Origin: Oceanospirillales bacterium
GTDB taxonomy: Bacteria > Pseudomonadota > Gammaproteobacteria > Xanthomonadales > SZUA-36
Length of the DNA: 34,815 nucleotides
Reading direction: 5' to 3'
NCBI GenBank assembly: GCA_003233115.1
Contig: QIKV01000025.1
Coordinates: 1-34,815, forward strand
The notes beneath the pieces were generated by a model. It made no database searches and was not told the DNA's origin. It saw only the letters and a list, made by a program, of their open reading frames with translations. Below, piece after piece: positions 33,250 through 34,815 of the stretch (positions within the stretch are counted from its first letter, which is position 1; every line of letters begins with the position of its first letter). The translations under genes and the position numbers were made by a program.

Positions 33250-34664
33250 TGTTCATCACCTGCAATTTCATCTGCTCTCAGTATTTCCAGTAGTGTTTCA
33301 CCGTTGGCCGTGATGCGGTACTTCTGTTTGCTGCTCCTGGGTTTGTCCGGAATAGTCATTTCAACAAGTCCCGCGTCCAGAGCCGGCCGCAGGTAGACAG
33401 AATGGAAGTTTTTACGGTCTGCCAAACCAATCCGCTGCTGTAGCTCTTCCCGTAATAGTTCCCTGTCACAGACTTTCAGCAACCGTATCACTTGGGGGGT
33501 GACTTGGGGGGTGACTTGGGGGGTGACTTGGGGGGTGGACTGGTCCCCAAGCTGCTCGTCTGGGCGTTTGAACTTAGTTGTAACCCAGGTCTCAGAAATT
33601 TCAAAAACCGGCTCATCCACGCCATAGTCACGACACATCTGACGAATCCGTTTGATACCACTGCCAACTCGCTCCACCAACCCCATGCGATAAAACATGC
33701 CAAATAGCAGCGGATTGCGCGGAACACTTTTTACACCAAGATCCTCTTCCCGCATCCCGGCAGGAAGCCCGCCCGGCGTCACAATTTCCAGCCGGTCATG
33801 AAAGATATAAATCTGCACATTAGCCGTAGAGCGATAATCCCGATGTGCGAGTGCATTGACAACGGCTTCACGCAGTGCAGCGTCAGGCAACTCCAACCTT
33901 TCATCACGCCCACCAGCATGCGGAATCAAAGCTGTATTCAGCTTGGCCTGAATATAGGCCATGCAATCTTCAAAAATGGCATAAAGATCACCATCAAAAT
34001 CCTTACGGTCCAGAATATAGGTCTTGGTTGTGCCTCGAAACATCACGCAAGTAACATGCGCCTGCAGCGTATAGCAGGTAATGTCATCACATAAGAGCCA
34101 CGCGCCCGCGTGGGTCATCTTACCGTCCTTGGTCAAATGCAAATTAGCCAACGCAGAACTACTTTCCAGGCCTTCCGGGAGGCGGGCGTTGTTAACAAAC
34201 CGATTCCATATTTCAGGGGTCAGGTCTCGCTCAAGATCATAATCAGAACAGGGCATCTCATCAAAATGGATCAACCCTTCCTTAAAGAAAAACTCACGAA
34301 TCTCTTCACGCCCCATCTGCTGCGAACTGGCCCCTTCACGAATAAAGAATTTACCACCAAAAGAATAAGGCTTGCTATGCTGATCCGGCACCGTCACACA
34401 AAGCACCTCACCAACACTTTCCACATCTACCGCAATCGGTGGTTCAGCCGAGCGCGCAGTGGACTGCACCGCTGATTTCAAGCGATTGTGATTTTCAACT
34501 CCAACCACATCGCCAGCATCTGTCACACCGATCAAGATGGCACCACCGGTGGCATTGGCAAAGGCACAGATCTCTCGTCCGAGGTTTGAAGCGCCGGAGC
34601 GCTTGAACTCGGTGGTGTAGCCTTCGCCGAGGGCGACCAAATTACTGAGAAAGTCAATGTTCAA
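33246..34664 (-). CDS. AlbA_2/Schlafen-type ATP-binding protein in restriction locus
   Basis: Protein of 472 residues. The N-terminal AlbA_2 (AAA_4, Schlafen-like) domain is shown by EGYTTEFKRS (Glu19, Lys21), EICAFANATGGAILIGVTD and an IREGASSQQM segment. The middle has the HATPase-like C-terminal motif ALREAVVNALAHRDY, then LEIVTPGGLPAGM and GSGIKRIRQMC. After a TPQV repeat linker the end is a winged-helix domain. Such proteins are common inside type I restriction loci and other defence islands; the exact function is not known, with RNA or DNA binding or regulation proposed. TTG start at 34664, supported by a 4-base overlap with the upstream gene's stop. Its own stop overlaps the hsdR relic. 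Confidence 0.85.
   Translation of the reverse strand: MNIDFLSNLVALGEGYTTEFKRSGASNLGREICAFANATGGAILIGVTDAGDVVGVENHNRLKSAVQSTARSAEPPIAVDVESVGEVLCVTVPDQHSKPYSFGGKFFIREGASSQQMGREEIREFFFKEGLIHFDEMPCSDYDLERDLTPEIWNRFVNNARLPEGLESSSALANLHLTKDGKMTHAGAWLLCDDITCYTLQAHVTCVMFRGTTKTYILDRKDFDGDLYAIFEDCMAYIQAKLNTALIPHAGGRDERLELPDAALREAVVNALAHRDYRSTANVQIYIFHDRLEIVTPGGLPAGMREEDLGVKSVPRNPLLFGMFYRMGLVERVGSGIKRIRQMCRDYGVDEPVFEISETWVTTKFKRPDEQLGDQSTPQVTPQVTPQVTPQVIRLLKVCDRELLREELQQRIGLADRKNFHSVYLRPALDAGLVEMTIPDKPRSSKQKYRITANGETLLEILRADEIAGDEQ
33491..33538 (-). repeat. Four 12-bp tandem repeats coding TPQV
   Basis: CTTGGGGGGTGA is repeated three times perfectly and a fourth time with one change. On the minus strand it codes four Thr-Pro-Gln-Val units in the linker before the winged-helix domain. 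The 12-bp unit keeps the reading frame if the copy number changes. Confidence 0.9.
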
Positions 34665-34815
34665 TCCACAGCCTCGCTCGTTTGTAATAGTGTCATCATC
34701 CCTTGATAGTGATCACCATCCACTGTCTGAATCAACTCGAGGAGCACTTTCATTACTTCTCTGGTTTCTGTAAGAACCGTCGGATCATGCTCCTGATCAC
34801 TGATTCCACCGGCGT
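34661..34815 (-). CDS. Partial unidentified gene, 5' end outside window
   Basis: The last 51 codons of a gene entering from the right edge. The readable end contains DQEHDPTVLTETREVMKVLL and ends TLLQTSEAVD. It is acidic and helical-looking. Its TGA overlaps the TTG start of the AlbA_2-type gene by 3 bases (TTGA context), so it belongs to the same operon. I do not recognise it. In type I loci hsdS, hsdM or an accessory gene would be expected here; the visible part is too short to choose. Confidence 0.6.
   Translation of the reverse strand, partial: AGGISDQEHDPTVLTETREVMKVLLELIQTVDGDHYQGMMTLLQTSEAVD

Noticed and set aside
33491..33538. Possible CRISPR or phase-variation repeat
   Set aside because: The repeats are contiguous 12-mers without spacers and lie in frame inside a gene, so neither CRISPR nor on/off switching fits.

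Overview
The window looks like a chromosomal segment of a respiring Gram-negative bacterium, most likely a gammaproteobacterium. Supporting signs are an AsmA-type envelope protein, a lipoprotein, a DUF3617 protein, a LemA/DUF2207 pair, a bacteriohemerythrin and a Wzx-type flippase, together with moderately high GC and frequent GTG/TTG starts. No rRNA or tRNA gene, complete IS element or CRISPR array was seen. The taxon is an inference from gene content.

Layout: (1) 27-3422, surface polysaccharide genes: a GT2 glycosyltransferase, a radical SAM/SPASM-like protein and a flippase. (2) 3437-5757 (minus), a Sel1/TPR-like protein, heme A synthase (COX15/CtaA) and a DUF1566-like lipoprotein. (3) 5897-16793, a respiratory island: a tiny one-helix subunit, a CuA subunit II and a B-family heme-copper subunit I; an AsmA protein between two terminators; an SCO1 copper chaperone; a cytochrome b6/ferredoxin/MvhD fusion; a bacteriohemerythrin; and, on the opposite strand, a second and very divergent heme-copper catalytic subunit with a two-helix partner. 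(4) 17081-21378, DUF3617, LemA, DUF2207 and a TPR-sulfotransferase. (5) 21371-29735, an SGNH hydrolase followed by a near-complete reductive pyrimidine catabolic set: yeast-type cytosine deaminase, dihydropyrimidinase, beta-ureidopropionase, NCS1 permease and dihydropyrimidine dehydrogenase PreT/PreA. (6) 29728-34815 (minus), the tail of a type I restriction locus: HsdR, a remnant of a second hsdR start, an AlbA_2/Schlafen-type ATP-binding protein and a gene cut by the window edge.

The most interesting part is region 3. Both heme-copper catalytic subunits lack the active-site tyrosine that oxygen reductases need. The first has Gln234 at that place while all six metal-binding histidines are intact. 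The second has Phe225 there, Gln224 beside it, and Asp275 in place of one CuB histidine. In this superfamily, loss of that tyrosine is a mark of nitric oxide reductases, so both genes may encode non-canonical NO reductases (eNOR-like and gNOR-like) rather than the 'cytochrome c oxidases' that automatic annotation would call. Hemerythrin, SCO1 and heme A synthase next to them fit an NO/O2-related module. The 685-residue cytochrome b6-[4Fe-4S]-MvhD fusion beside them is an unusual membrane electron-transfer protein.

Two evolutionary traces are also clear. A 112-bp REP-like insertion flanked by an 11-bp direct repeat has changed the end of the permease gene; removing it on paper restores a TGATG overlap with preT. 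Upstream of hsdR lies a 25-codon relic of another hsdR, joined to the preceding gene by an ATGA overlap.
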